NCBI GenBank assembly: GCA_028688645.1
Contig: JAQTXT010000003.1
Span: 1-32,228, forward strand
Direction of reading: 5' to 3'
DNA length: 32,228 bases
DNA from: Rickettsiales bacterium
Lineage (GTDB): Bacteria > Pseudomonadota > Alphaproteobacteria > Rickettsiales > UBA1997
In this document: positions 22,979 through 31,273 of the stretch, in pieces
Position numbering within the stretch: position 1 is the stretch's first letter
Layout of the letters: each line of letters begins with the position of its first letter
Program-made: the position numbers and the translations under genes
The notes under the pieces: generated by a model
Database searches by the model: none
The model's input: the letters and a program-made list of their open reading frames with translations, nothing else
Told to the model about the DNA's origin: nothing

Positions 22979-23012
22979 AAAACTCGCTAGTTTAAAATTA
23001 CTAGTGAGTTTT
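22979..23012. terminator. Bidirectional terminator between murG and the decarboxylase
   Basis: AAAACTCGCTAGT and ACTAGTGAGTTTT pair over 13 bp with one G-T wobble around an eight-base loop. The A and T runs are within the arms, so it works on either strand between two convergent genes. Confidence 0.75.
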
Positions 23013-23076
23013 ACTATTCTATTTTTTGAACATTTTTAAATATTTATTGCGATTAATAGCAATAATATAAATAAAA

Positions 23077-24255
23077 TTATTTAATCTTTTTGGAAGAAAT
23101 AAAATAAGTTTTTACAGGCGGAAAACCATTAAAATTTACAGAACAGTAGCTACTTGTATATGCGCCTGCTGACAACCAATAAATTCTATCTCCAATTTTA
23201 ATATTCTCAGGTAATGGATTTCTAAATTTTTCATACATTACATCTGTACTATCACATGTCGGACCAGCTATAATAAATGATTTACTCATTTCACCTTGAA
23301 CATCTGTATATAATGGATAACGAATAGCCTCATCTAGCGTTTCAATTAAACCATTATATTTTCCTGCATCTATATAAAGCCATTTATCATTTGTATCTTT
23401 ACTTTTTTTAGAAATTAAAATAACCTCACTAACAAGAATTCCAGAATTTCCAAACATTGATCTTCCAGGTTCTAATATGATTGTAGGCAACTTTTCACCG
23501 AAATTCTCTGTTAAAGATGCTTTAATTTTTTTTGCATATTCTTCTAAAGCTTCTGATTTCACAGTACAATTTGCAGGAAAACCACCACCCATATTTATTA
23601 AATCAAGTTCGATTCCTTCTTTTTTCATATTATTGAAAATTTTCGCAACGACTTTTAATGCTATATCCCAAGCACCAGTATCTCTCTGTTGAGAACCTAC
23701 ATGAAATGAAACACCTTTAGGTTTTAATCCTAATTTTACTGATAATTTTATTAAATCTTCAATAACTGAGGCATCTGCACCAAATTTGTGTGATAAAGGC
23801 CAATCAGCAGTATCTATTTCATCAACTAAAAGTCTAAAGAACACATTTGAATTTGGAGCAAATTTAGCAATATTTAATAAATCATCTTCACTATCACTTA
23901 CATAAAGTCTACATCCATTATCATAAAAATATTTTATATCTTCTGCTTTTTTAATTGTGTTTCCAAAACTAACCCTATCTGTTGAAATACCATTCTCAAG
24001 TAATGTATCTAATTCATATCTTGAAGCAACATCAAAATAACTTCCTAAATCTTTAAGAAGTCTAACATTTTCGGGTGCTGGATTAGCTTTTACTGCGCAA
24101 TAAACCTTAGCAAAAGGGAAATTTTTTACGATTTCCTTATAATTCTTCTCAACAATGTCAAGATTAATCAAAATAAAAGGAGTTTTATGTTTCTCACTTT
24201 CTTGTTTTATAAGATTCCATTCACTGGCAGAATAATAATCATCTATATTAATCAT
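23077..24255 (-). CDS. Ornithine decarboxylase-like PLP enzyme (alanine-racemase fold)
   Basis: 392 residues of the fold-type III decarboxylases. The PLP lysine is K56 in VYCAVKANP; FDVASRYELDTLL, KFGAD, GVSFHVGSQ, NMGGGFP, ILEPGRSM and GPTCDSTDV (substrate-site C334) follow in the usual order, ending with WLSAGAYTSSYCSVNFNGF. This pattern is that of eukaryote-like ornithine or ornithine/lysine decarboxylases widespread in alphaproteobacteria, making putrescine for polyamine synthesis. Diaminopimelate decarboxylase is less likely because of the CDSTDV motif and the size. Ornithine versus lysine preference is not decidable here. It follows the RNHCP gene after 77 bp on the same strand. Confidence 0.9.
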   Translation of the reverse strand: MINIDDYYSASEWNLIKQESEKHKTPFILINLDIVEKNYKEIVKNFPFAKVYCAVKANPAPENVRLLKDLGSYFDVASRYELDTLLENGISTDRVSFGNTIKKAEDIKYFYDNGCRLYVSDSEDDLLNIAKFAPNSNVFFRLLVDEIDTADWPLSHKFGADASVIEDLIKLSVKLGLKPKGVSFHVGSQQRDTGAWDIALKVVAKIFNNMKKEGIELDLINMGGGFPANCTVKSEALEEYAKKIKASLTENFGEKLPTIILEPGRSMFGNSGILVSEVILISKKSKDTNDKWLYIDAGKYNGLIETLDEAIRYPLYTDVQGEMSKSFIIAGPTCDSTDVMYEKFRNPLPENIKIGDRIYWLSAGAYTSSYCSVNFNGFPPVKTYFISSKKIK

Positions 24256-24332
24256 TTTTTATAAGTTATTAAAAATTAACATACTATATAACGATTTTTA
24301 ATCTTTGTCAAATGATTTTATTTATTATTAAT

Positions 24333-24626
24333 TTACTTTTTAGATATATTTACAATAGTATCAATATTATCAGTCTCAGAAACTTTATTTTTTTTCTCAA
24401 AACCACATTTTTCGCATTTATGCAAAATTATGAAATCACCACTTTTTTGAAGTATTTCTATTGGCTTCATCAAACCACCACATTGAGACATTCTATCACC
24501 AGGATTTATATCTACATGTTTTGAATATAAACAATTAGGACAGTGGTTTGTATAACCGTTACCACTAACTTTCATTCCACAATTTTCACAAATAAAATCT
24601 TCAATAGTTTTTGTAAATTTTTTCAT
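24333..24626 (-). CDS. RNHCP-domain zinc protein
   Basis: 97 residues with two zinc-ribbon CxxC pairs (CENCG near residue 13, CEKCG near 74) around the family signature NHCPNCLYSKHVD, GDRMSQCGGLMKPI and ILHKCEKCGF. Here TNHCP replaces the RNHCP that names the domain. Function of the family is unknown; nucleic-acid or ribosome binding is often assumed. The ATG overlaps the hflK stop by one base (TAATG), so it occupies the position where hflC normally follows hflK. Confidence 0.85.
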   Translation of the reverse strand: MKKFTKTIEDFICENCGMKVSGNGYTNHCPNCLYSKHVDINPGDRMSQCGGLMKPIEILQKSGDFIILHKCEKCGFEKKNKVSETDNIDTIVNISKK

Positions 24627-25687
24627 TATTTGGTTGGGGTTTGATTATCGCTTAATAAATGTAAAAAATTTCCACTTATATTTTTTTCAATAATGATTTT
24701 ATTATTGTTTTTCATAACATCTTCCATCGTTTCTATATAAATTCTTTTTTTTGTTATATTTTTATTCAATTCATATTCTTTATAAATTTTATTAAATCTT
24801 TCCGTTTCTCCTTCAGCTTCACTTACTATTGCTTTTTTATATGCTTCAGCTTTTTGAATTACAGCTTCTGCCTCACCTCTAGCTTTTGGCATTACATCAT
24901 TATTATATGATTCCGCCTCATTGATTTTGCTTTCTTTATCTGCTTTTGCTGTTTGAACATCTCTAAAAGCACTTATAACTTCTTCTGGTGGATCGGCTCT
25001 AAGTAATTGAACTGTAATTATTTCAACTCCAGAATTATATGAGTTTAAAATACTTTGTAATAACTGTTTTGCTTCAGACTCAATTTCAAACTTTTTATTT
25101 GCTAAAACATCATCTATTTGCCTATTAGCAATGATCTCTCTCATCACACTTTCCGTTGCACTTCTTATTGTTGTCTTTTGATTTTTTATACTAAAAAGAT
25201 AATCTTTCACATTCCCAATTTTCCATTGAACTTCAAAATCAATATCCGCAATATTTTCATCTCCAGTAAGCATTAAGCTTTCCTCATCGGACGATCCTTT
25301 TGTACTTGAAAAACCAAATTCTTCTTTATTAATTGTAGTCGTTGAAACTTTTTCAATTTTGCCAACTGGATATGGAACATAAAAATGTAGTCCTGGGCTT
25401 GTTGTTTCATAATATTTTCCAAAATACAAAACTACTCCATTCTGATCTGAATTAACCTTATATATACCACTAGCTAACCACAGTGCTATTAAAACGATTA
25501 CAATTAAAAAAATCAAATTGCCATCTGTCTTAAATTTTGTATTTGCTTTTATATTGAATTCTTTAAAAAAATTATTAGCGAATTCCTTTTCACCAATTTC
25601 TTTTGCTGTTTTATTTAAACTTTCTTTGTTATTTGCTTTACTTTTATCTTGCTCTTCGGTGTTTTTTATATCCCAAGGATTTTTCAT
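24626..25687 (-). CDS. hflK: HflK, SPFH-domain membrane protease regulator
   Basis: 353 residues: a charged N-terminal cytoplasmic segment starting MKNPWD, one transmembrane helix at 57-74, then the SPFH/band-7 domain (GIYKVNSDQNGVVLYFGKYYETTSPGLHFYVPYP, SLMLTGDENIADIDFEVQWKI, RSATESVMREIIANRQIDDVL) and a long coiled coil (AYKKAIVSEAEGETERF). HflK and HflC normally form a ring that encloses FtsH. The hflC gene is not next to it; an RNHCP protein follows instead, overlapping by one base. Confidence 0.92.
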   Translation of the reverse strand: MKNPWDIKNTEEQDKSKANNKESLNKTAKEIGEKEFANNFFKEFNIKANTKFKTDGNLIFLIVIVLIALWLASGIYKVNSDQNGVVLYFGKYYETTSPGLHFYVPYPVGKIEKVSTTTINKEEFGFSSTKGSSDEESLMLTGDENIADIDFEVQWKIGNVKDYLFSIKNQKTTIRSATESVMREIIANRQIDDVLANKKFEIESEAKQLLQSILNSYNSGVEIITVQLLRADPPEEVISAFRDVQTAKADKESKINEAESYNNDVMPKARGEAEAVIQKAEAYKKAIVSEAEGETERFNKIYKEYELNKNITKKRIYIETMEDVMKNNNKIIIEKNISGNFLHLLSDNQTPTK

Positions 25688-25908
25688 TTTTTAAAAAATT
25701 ATTTGTTTACCTCAATAATCTTTCTAAATGAAAAAAATGTCAACTAGTTTTGTTAAATAAAGCTTTATAATTCTCATTTATTAAAAATAATTGTTCTAGT
25801 TTTATATGAATACAACAAAATCATTTTTAAAGAATAAACTGAACAGTAAGAAAAAAATCTTGATTGTTTTTTAATTTAAGTTATTTTTTAAAAAACAAAA
25901 ATTATGAT

Positions 25909-26382
25909 ATGGTAGAAAAAATAGAAAGAAAACCAATAGATTATTACTTCTTAGAACTGGCTTTTAAAGTAGCAGAAAGATCTACCTGTAGAAGAAGACA
26001 TATTGGAGCAATTATAGTAAGGAATAAACAGATTTTAACAACTGGTTTTAATGGTGCATGTAGCGGTGTAAAAGATTGTTTGGAATTAGGTTGTCTAAAA
26101 GATGAATTGAAAATACCATCAGGACAAGGACAAGAAATTTGCAGAGCTGTTCATGCTGAACAGAACGCCGTAATACAAGCAGCATTACATGGTGTAAGTA
26201 TAGAAGGTGCCACAATGTATTGCACTCATTCTCCTTGCGGTTGGTGTGCCAAAACAATGGTTAACGCAAAAATAAAAAAATGTGTTTGTAGTGTAATTTA
26301 TTCTGAAGAAAGTTATAAAGAATTATTTAAAGAAGCAGGAATCGAATTTGTTCAAATAAAACAAGAAGAACTTGATATTTAG
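25909..26382 (+). CDS. Deoxycytidylate (dCMP) deaminase
   Basis: 157 residues from ATG 25909; a TTG at 25864 would add an unlikely 15 residues. Zinc site H82-A-E84 in RAVHAEQNAVIQAA and C110-x2-C113 in THSPCGWCAKTMVNA. ERSTCRRRHIGAIIV, TGFNGACSGVKDC and KIPSGQGQE are typical of ComEB-like dCMP deaminases, which supply dUMP for thymidylate synthesis. The N-terminal cysteines in GVKDCLELGCLKDE probably bind a second zinc, as in phage T4 enzyme. It stands alone, divergent from hflK. Confidence 0.92.
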   Translation: MVEKIERKPIDYYFLELAFKVAERSTCRRRHIGAIIVRNKQILTTGFNGACSGVKDCLELGCLKDELKIPSGQGQEICRAVHAEQNAVIQAALHGVSIEGATMYCTHSPCGWCAKTMVNAKIKKCVCSVIYSEESYKELFKEAGIEFVQIKQEELDI

Positions 26383-26485
26383 CACATAGTCTTTCCAATT
26401 TTATATTACACCAACTTACACTTTCAATAAATTCATTGATTTAAATTAACAAGTATATACATTTAAACTTAAACACCAAATTATC

Positions 26486-26514
26486 TTGATTTTCAAACTT
26501 AATTAATATAACTT
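26486..26514 (+). promoter_or_regulatory. Possible promoter of tRNA-Ser
   Basis: TTGATT (26486-26491) and TAACTT (26509-26514) with a 17-bp spacer; TATAAC at 26507 is an alternative with a shorter spacer. Start would be about 5 bp before the tRNA. Confidence 0.4.
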
Positions 26515-26525
26515 ATCCTTAATAA

Positions 26526-26615
26526 GGAAAGATGGCCGAGTGGTTTAAGGTACTTGCTTGGAAAGCAAGCGAATGTGAAAGCATTCCGCAGGTTCGAATC
26601 CTGTTCTTTCCACCA
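26526..26615 (+). tRNA. tRNA-Ser (GGA)
   Basis: 90 nt including an encoded CCA. Acceptor GGAAAGA/TCTTTCC pairs fully. The anticodon arm is CTTGC-TTGGAAA-GCAAG, giving anticodon GGA (reads UCC and UCU). A long variable arm (GAATGTGAAAGCATTC) confirms a class II serine tRNA, and the T-arm has GGTTCGAATCC. The base before CCA is A, while bacterial serine tRNAs usually have G. Confidence 0.95.
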
Positions 26616-26754
26616 TTAAACCAAATACGCTATTTAATTTATTAAAATGATAAAATAGTTTTCAATGAATTTTATATTACATCATTATAAATATTCATTT
26701 ATAATTTGAGTTTTATAAAAAAATAATTATACTACTTAAAAAAATATTATATAT

Positions 26755-26931
26755 ATGTACAGAGAAAATGGCCAATATAATTTAGCAGAATTTTTAAGAC
26801 CTAAACCTAAATCATCAGTAAAACTACCGCCAATTAAATTACAAGCAAAACCTAGTAGTGTTAGATCCGTTCAAAAAGAAAATGTAAAAACAACCAGTTC
26901 CAGTTCTGTTCCTCGATTACCAAACATATAA
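26755..26931 (+). CDS. Small basic hypothetical protein (58 residues)
   Basis: ATG 26755 opens MYRENGQYNLAEFLRPKPK, continuing with many Lys, Pro, Ser and Val (KLPPIKLQAKPSSV) to VPRLPNI. It has a net positive charge, no hydrophobic segment and no known domain, and is probably disordered. There is no Shine-Dalgarno. Its composition (few Asn, Ile and Phe, many Pro and Ser) differs from random AT-rich frames, which supports a real gene. It lies alone in the 400-bp gap between tRNA-Ser and the AlbA_2 gene; the remainder of that gap shows nothing. Confidence 0.45.
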   Translation: MYRENGQYNLAEFLRPKPKSSVKLPPIKLQAKPSSVRSVQKENVKTTSSSSVPRLPNI

Positions 26932-27016
26932 AAATAACAAAGAGATAATTTTAATAAAATTTTGAGATAGACAAATAAAAAAAATATTGTAGTTTCAATG
27001 TATTGAATATTGCTCC

Positions 27017-28252
27017 ATGTTAATGCAGTTTGCAATCGATAAAGACATAAAACAAATAACCGAAGATGATTTAAAAAACCTTGTTGATAATCAAAGGCAA
27101 GAAGACAGTTTTCTTGATTTTAAAAGAAGTCCTTACGGAAAAACTGATACTGATAAAAAAGAATTGCTAAAAGATGTTTCGGCTTTTGCGAATGCAAGCG
27201 GTGGAGAAATTATAATCGGTATAGAAGAAGATAAATATAGTCAAGCAAAGGAATTATGTGGATTTTCATCAAACAATATAGCCATTGAAAAAAATAGAAT
27301 GGAACAAATCATAATGAATGGTTTAGAACCAAAATTTGATAATTTTAAAGTCAGGTACATTAACTTAAAAGATAACAAATATGCAATAGTTATTAGAATA
27401 GAACATAGCCCTCTTTTCCCGCATATGGTTTCACTTCAAAGATTTAATAAATTTTATATGAGAAAATCTGATAAAAATTTACTACTAGATGTATATGAAT
27501 TGAGAAATTTATTTTTAAAATCGGAGAATTTTATGCAAGAAATTAAAAAATATAATCAAACAAAAATTGATAATGCCCTAAACAATAATACATTATTGCC
27601 AACAGTAATTGCCCCAAAAGTTTTAATAAATTTTATACCATTTGACGCTTTTACAAGACAAACATATTTGGACTTAGCAAACTCAGAAATTAAAATAAAT
27701 TTTCCAGAACAAAGAATTAATTTTGACGGATTAATAGCTTATCAGATGAATGATAGAGGAATAAATACATACTGTCAATTACATAGAAATGGAATTGTAG
27801 AATTTTTATCATCAAGTAATAAAATGTTTGATGAAATAAAAAATCCTTTTGAAATGATACCAAATCTGATAGAAAATAAATTAAAAGTCATTTATGGCGG
27901 AAAAAGTGGTTATGAATATTATTTAATAAGAAAATCATTAGAATTTTTAAAAATTTTAAAGAATTTTAGAGTTCAACCACCAATTTATATTTTTGTATCG
28001 TTAGTTGGAGCAAAAGGTTATAGAATTTTATACGAAAATTCAGATGGTGAGAAAAAAATAACAAATGCTATCGATAGAAATGTTATAAGCTTACCAGAAC
28101 TTGAATTAAAGGATTATAATGTGGATTTAAAAACACATATAAGATATATTTTTGACATGATATGGAATGCTTGTGGCGAGAAACAATCAGTTAATTTTAA
28201 TAAAGAAAGTGAATGGTCTGGAGAAAGTATTCCACATTTGTCAAACAATTAG
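27017..28252 (+). CDS. AlbA_2/Schlafen-type putative nucleic-acid-binding protein
   Basis: 411 residues. The first 165 or so match the AlbA_2 (divergent AAA_4, Schlafen) domain: QEDSFLDFKRSPYG (28-41), LLKDVSAFANASGGEIIIGIEE (50-71, the hallmark AFAN..GG..iiGi), a conserved strand YAIVIRIEHSPLFPHM, and YMRKSDKNLLLD. The remaining 245 residues match nothing I know (FVSLVGAKGYRILYEN, ELELKDYNVDLKTHIRYIF). Family members are transcription regulators, RNases or antiphage components; this one has no visible partner gene. The start could also be the ATG two codons later. Placed alone after tRNA-Ser, a common integration site. Confidence 0.7.
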   Translation: MLMQFAIDKDIKQITEDDLKNLVDNQRQEDSFLDFKRSPYGKTDTDKKELLKDVSAFANASGGEIIIGIEEDKYSQAKELCGFSSNNIAIEKNRMEQIIMNGLEPKFDNFKVRYINLKDNKYAIVIRIEHSPLFPHMVSLQRFNKFYMRKSDKNLLLDVYELRNLFLKSENFMQEIKKYNQTKIDNALNNNTLLPTVIAPKVLINFIPFDAFTRQTYLDLANSEIKINFPEQRINFDGLIAYQMNDRGINTYCQLHRNGIVEFLSSSNKMFDEIKNPFEMIPNLIENKLKVIYGGKSGYEYYLIRKSLEFLKILKNFRVQPPIYIFVSLVGAKGYRILYENSDGEKKITNAIDRNVISLPELELKDYNVDLKTHIRYIFDMIWNACGEKQSVNFNKESEWSGESIPHLSNN

Positions 28253-28325
28253 ATAAAATTATTTAAACTAGCTAGTCACATCTAAAATAACTATTTAAAT
28301 GTGTCATAATGAACTAAATTATTAA

Positions 28326-28538
28326 TTATAAAATAGAACATCCACTGCAAAGACTTAAAAATCTCCTCCTTCTCGATGCCAACATTTCTTGAAATGTTTT
28401 TTGTTCTTTAGATAATATTTCTTCATCTACTTTATTCTCAAGTAAAGGAGCCTTGTCATCACCTGTAGAATTAACGCCACTTCTTGCCTCTATAACTTCT
28501 CCCAACTCTAAAATGTTGTTACTTTGTATTGTTTTCAT
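28326..28538 (-). CDS. Small protein with polybasic tail and CaaX-like C-terminus
   Basis: 70 residues: a polar acidic body (NNILELGEVIEARSGVNSTGDD, LLENKVDEEILSKEQKTFQEM), then RRRR (56-59), FLSLCSG, and the terminal four residues C67-S-I-L. A C-aliphatic-aliphatic-X end after a basic run is the eukaryotic prenylation signal, with Leu at X favouring geranylgeranylation; some intracellular bacteria use it for secreted effectors. It could instead be a small cytoplasmic protein or peptide precursor with a Cys-rich end. No ribosome-binding site is clear. Its composition is unlike random AT-rich frames. No homologue recognised. Confidence 0.5.
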   Translation of the reverse strand: MKTIQSNNILELGEVIEARSGVNSTGDDKAPLLENKVDEEILSKEQKTFQEMLASRRRRFLSLCSGCSIL

Positions 28539-28627
28539 ATAAAATTATTTTTATTTTAAATTTCATAAATTGTAAATGAAATTAAAAAACATTGCAAGAA
28601 ATATTTATAACTAAAAATTTTAAAATA

Positions 28628-29800
28628 TTAAATTTCATACCATATTGCACCATCTTCATCACTATAAAAACATTTTAATATTACAGCATTAAAATCTTCT
28701 CGAGCTTCACCGGTATTTGGAACTGTAAAATCAGTATTTGCCCAATGCAGCGTTGAATATCTACTGTCATTTGCTGGTTTTACACATTTAGGTAATAATT
28801 CACATGAATATACAAAACCGTCTTCCCACTCTCCATTTTTTCCACATCTTTTTGCTGCTCTATTATCAATTAACAATCCATTTTCTCTATATGTAGAAAG
28901 ATAATAATAATCACTGGCTTGTGCTGGAGTTTGAACTTCAGACGGACAAAATTCATTTGAAAATACAATTTCTCCATATTTTCCAGAATAAAAAGTTATT
29001 GTCTTGCCAGTTGTCCCAATTGGTATAGGAGGGTATGTATCTGGGCAAATCTGCATTTCTTCCTCAAGTCCCTCTATCTTAAAACTGTTATAATCTTTAC
29101 TATAAAATAATAATTTTTTATCTGCAGTATTAACGATAAAATCTGCCACTGGATAATTTTCTGTTCCAGTAAAGTAATTTGCCCTTTTATTATCATATAA
29201 ATAAGTACCTTCGGTATTTCTATTAAAAGAGATGAGCAAATAAACTATTCCATCTTTTATATATTCTCTATTAAGAGTTGATGTTGAACCATTTATTGTA
29301 ATATTAGTTACTTCAGGATGATTTTTTGCATATAAAAATTCGCTATATGATTCATCTTTCGTTAATTCTTCAGGTATAATATAAACAATTTTATTTCCCC
29401 AACCATCAACAATATAATTATTTGCTAAACCAAGAGTAAGAGCCGGAATACCACCATAATAAGAAGTATTAGAAGAATTAAGGTCAGATTGAAATACTCC
29501 GGGATCACTAATATCACAATCTCCATTTGTGTCAACTCTTTCAACGCCAATATGATCATCAGTAACCACACAACTATCTTTATCACAATTTAACGGTGCA
29601 GGACATGGAAATCGATTGTATTTAGAAACATAACTTTTTATAGCCAAATCTATTTCATGAAATCTTGAAGTTGTTGTAAAAATTCTTCTTTTATAACTAG
29701 TTATACTATAAAATCTTAAAACTGCCGACATTATTACTGAGAGTATCAATACTATAGTAGTCAACATTAAAAGATTATAACCTTTATTATTTCGTATCAT
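28628..29800 (-). CDS. Prepilin-like secreted protein
   Basis: 390 residues from ATG 29800 (a TTG lies two codons earlier). The N-terminus MIRNNKG-YNLLMLTTIVLILSVIMSAVL is a type IV prepilin-like leader with cleavage after Gly7, but position +1 is Tyr and the usual Glu5 is missing. RFHEIDLAIKSYVSKYNRFPCPAP and IVDGWGNKIVYIIP are hallmarks of pseudopilin-like alphaproteobacterial proteins. Later modules contain paired cysteines: EFCPSE, RCGKNGEWEDGF, CELLPKC, LKCFYSDE. It overlaps the 3' end of hisS by 14 bp. It shares the CP...C.NG.W pattern with the Cys-rich protein at the right edge, so both may be pilus-tip or surface components. Confidence 0.65.
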   Translation of the reverse strand: MIRNNKGYNLLMLTTIVLILSVIMSAVLRFYSITSYKRRIFTTTSRFHEIDLAIKSYVSKYNRFPCPAPLNCDKDSCVVTDDHIGVERVDTNGDCDISDPGVFQSDLNSSNTSYYGGIPALTLGLANNYIVDGWGNKIVYIIPEELTKDESYSEFLYAKNHPEVTNITINGSTSTLNREYIKDGIVYLLISFNRNTEGTYLYDNKRANYFTGTENYPVADFIVNTADKKLLFYSKDYNSFKIEGLEEEMQICPDTYPPIPIGTTGKTITFYSGKYGEIVFSNEFCPSEVQTPAQASDYYYLSTYRENGLLIDNRAAKRCGKNGEWEDGFVYSCELLPKCVKPANDSRYSTLHWANTDFTVPNTGEAREDFNAVILKCFYSDEDGAIWYEI

Positions 29801-31013
29801 AAACAAAATCCTTTGTTATTCCGTCTTTTAAATTTTTAATTTTTAATTTGTTAGTTTTGATCTCCTCCTCACCAATAACTATCGCAAAGTCAGCTCCACA
29901 CTTATCCATTTTTTCCATTTTCTTCTTAAATTTTCCAGAATAAATAAATTCAATTTTTTTTCCTTCTAATCTCAACTTATTTACCAAATCAAAACAAAAA
30001 TCAATTTCATTTTCAGAAATAGGAATTACAGCAATAATTTCCTCTTTTTTCAATAATTTTTCATCTAACAATAACATCATCCTTTCAACGCCACCACCAA
30101 AACCAACAGCTGGAATTGAAACACCACCCATTTGTTCAATTAAATCATCATATCTACCACCACCCAATGCAGTTGACTGAGCGCCTAAATCTGTTGTGGT
30201 AAATTCAAAAACCGTTGAAGTATAATAATCAAGCCCCCTAACCAATAGATTATTTGCAAAATATTTAACACCCAATTTATCAAGAGATTTTAAAATATTA
30301 TCAAAAAATATTTTTTCTTCATCAGTATAAAAATCACTAATTTTTGGAGCATTTTTTAACAGCTCTTTATCACAATCTTCTTTACTATCTAATATTCTTA
30401 AAGGATTTTTTTCTAATCTAGTTTTACTATCTTCTGAAAGACTTTCTCTAAAACTCTCAAAATATTTTTTAAGAGCATCTTCATATTTTTTCTTACACTC
30501 ATTTGATCCAAGTGAATTAATTTCAAGTGTAATATTTTTTAAACCCAAATCTTTTAAAATTTTATAGGCAAGAGAAATAATCTCTACATCAGCCATATAT
30601 TCTTTGATCCCTATATACTCACAATTAATTTGATTAAATTGTCTATATCTTCCTTTTTGTGGTCTATCATATCTGAATACTGGTCCATAAGAAAACAACT
30701 TTTGAGGTAGATTTTGGTTTAATTCGTCATTATTCAAAAAACTTCTTACAACACCAGCCGTAAATTCTGGTCTTAACGCAAGTATATTACCACCTCTATC
30801 TTCAAACCTATATAATTCTTTCATAACTATATCAGATCCATCACCGACACTTCTTTCAAAAAGATTACTAAACTCTATTATTGGAGTAATAATTTCATGA
30901 AAATTATAAGCTTTCGCATTTCTTTTTGCTATTTCAATAACACAATTATATTTTTCAATATTTTCACCAAGAAAATCTTGAGTTCCTCTAACATTTTGAA
31001 AAGTCGTTTTCAT
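29787..31013 (-). CDS. hisS: Histidine-tRNA ligase
   Basis: 408 residues of class II HisRS. Motif 1 region VRGTQDFLG and HEIITPIIEFSNLFERSVG, motif 2 SYGPVFRYDRPQKGRYRQFNQ, the histidine-A motif LVRGLDYYTSTVFEF, motif 3 VPAVGFGGGVERMM-type sequence (IPAVGFGGGVERMML), and a C-terminal anticodon-binding domain ending DFAIVIGEEEI and KDFVYDTK. Catalytic and histidine-recognition residues look intact, in contrast to the glyQ homologue. It overlaps the prepilin-like gene by 14 bp at its 3' end. Confidence 0.96.
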   Translation of the reverse strand: MKTTFQNVRGTQDFLGENIEKYNCVIEIAKRNAKAYNFHEIITPIIEFSNLFERSVGDGSDIVMKELYRFEDRGGNILALRPEFTAGVVRSFLNNDELNQNLPQKLFSYGPVFRYDRPQKGRYRQFNQINCEYIGIKEYMADVEIISLAYKILKDLGLKNITLEINSLGSNECKKKYEDALKKYFESFRESLSEDSKTRLEKNPLRILDSKEDCDKELLKNAPKISDFYTDEEKIFFDNILKSLDKLGVKYFANNLLVRGLDYYTSTVFEFTTTDLGAQSTALGGGRYDDLIEQMGGVSIPAVGFGGGVERMMLLLDEKLLKKEEIIAVIPISENEIDFCFDLVNKLRLEGKKIEFIYSGKFKKKMEKMDKCGADFAIVIGEEEIKTNKLKIKNLKDGITKDFVYDTK

Positions 31014-31088
31014 AAAATTATTTTCATAATAAACTATTTTTAGGATAGTCTAAAGATATAATTTTTCAATAAATATTTATAAATCTGC

Positions 31089-31117
31089 TTGACTTTTACA
31101 TAGAAAATAAATATAAG
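31089..31117 (+). promoter_or_regulatory. Strong promoter of tRNA-Met
   Basis: TTGACT (31089-31094), 17-bp spacer, TATAAG (31112-31117). Predicted start is about six bases before the mature tRNA. Confidence 0.7.
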
Positions 31118-31129
31118 TATATCGTACAT

Positions 31130-31206
31130 GGCGAGGTAGCTCAGCTGGTTAGAGCAAGGGAATCATAATCCCTGGGTCGAGGGTTCGAGTCCCCCTCTCG
31201 CTACCA
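31130..31206 (+). tRNA. tRNA-Met (CAT), elongator type
   Basis: 77 nt with encoded CCA. Anticodon arm AGGGA-ATCATAA-TCCCT gives CAT. The D arm TAGCTCAGCTGGTTAGAGCA and the ending CGCTACCA match elongator tRNA-Met; the acceptor has G-U pairs at the first and seventh positions, and the T-stem has one A-C mismatch. The initiator is excluded by the paired first base and the anticodon stem without the GGG/CCC run; a CAU-reading isoleucine tRNA is less likely but not fully excluded. Confidence 0.92.
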
Positions 31207-31213
31207 AGATAAG

Positions 31214-31246
31214 AAATATCCTATTAACTGATAGGATATTTTAATT
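31214..31246 (+). terminator. Rho-independent terminator after tRNA-Met
   Basis: AAATATCCTAT and ATAGGATATTT pair perfectly over 11 bp around TAACTG, eight bases after the tRNA. The T-run TTT-AA-TTT is short. Confidence 0.7.
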
Positions 31247-31273
31247 TAAATATATATAAAATTCAAATAAAGT

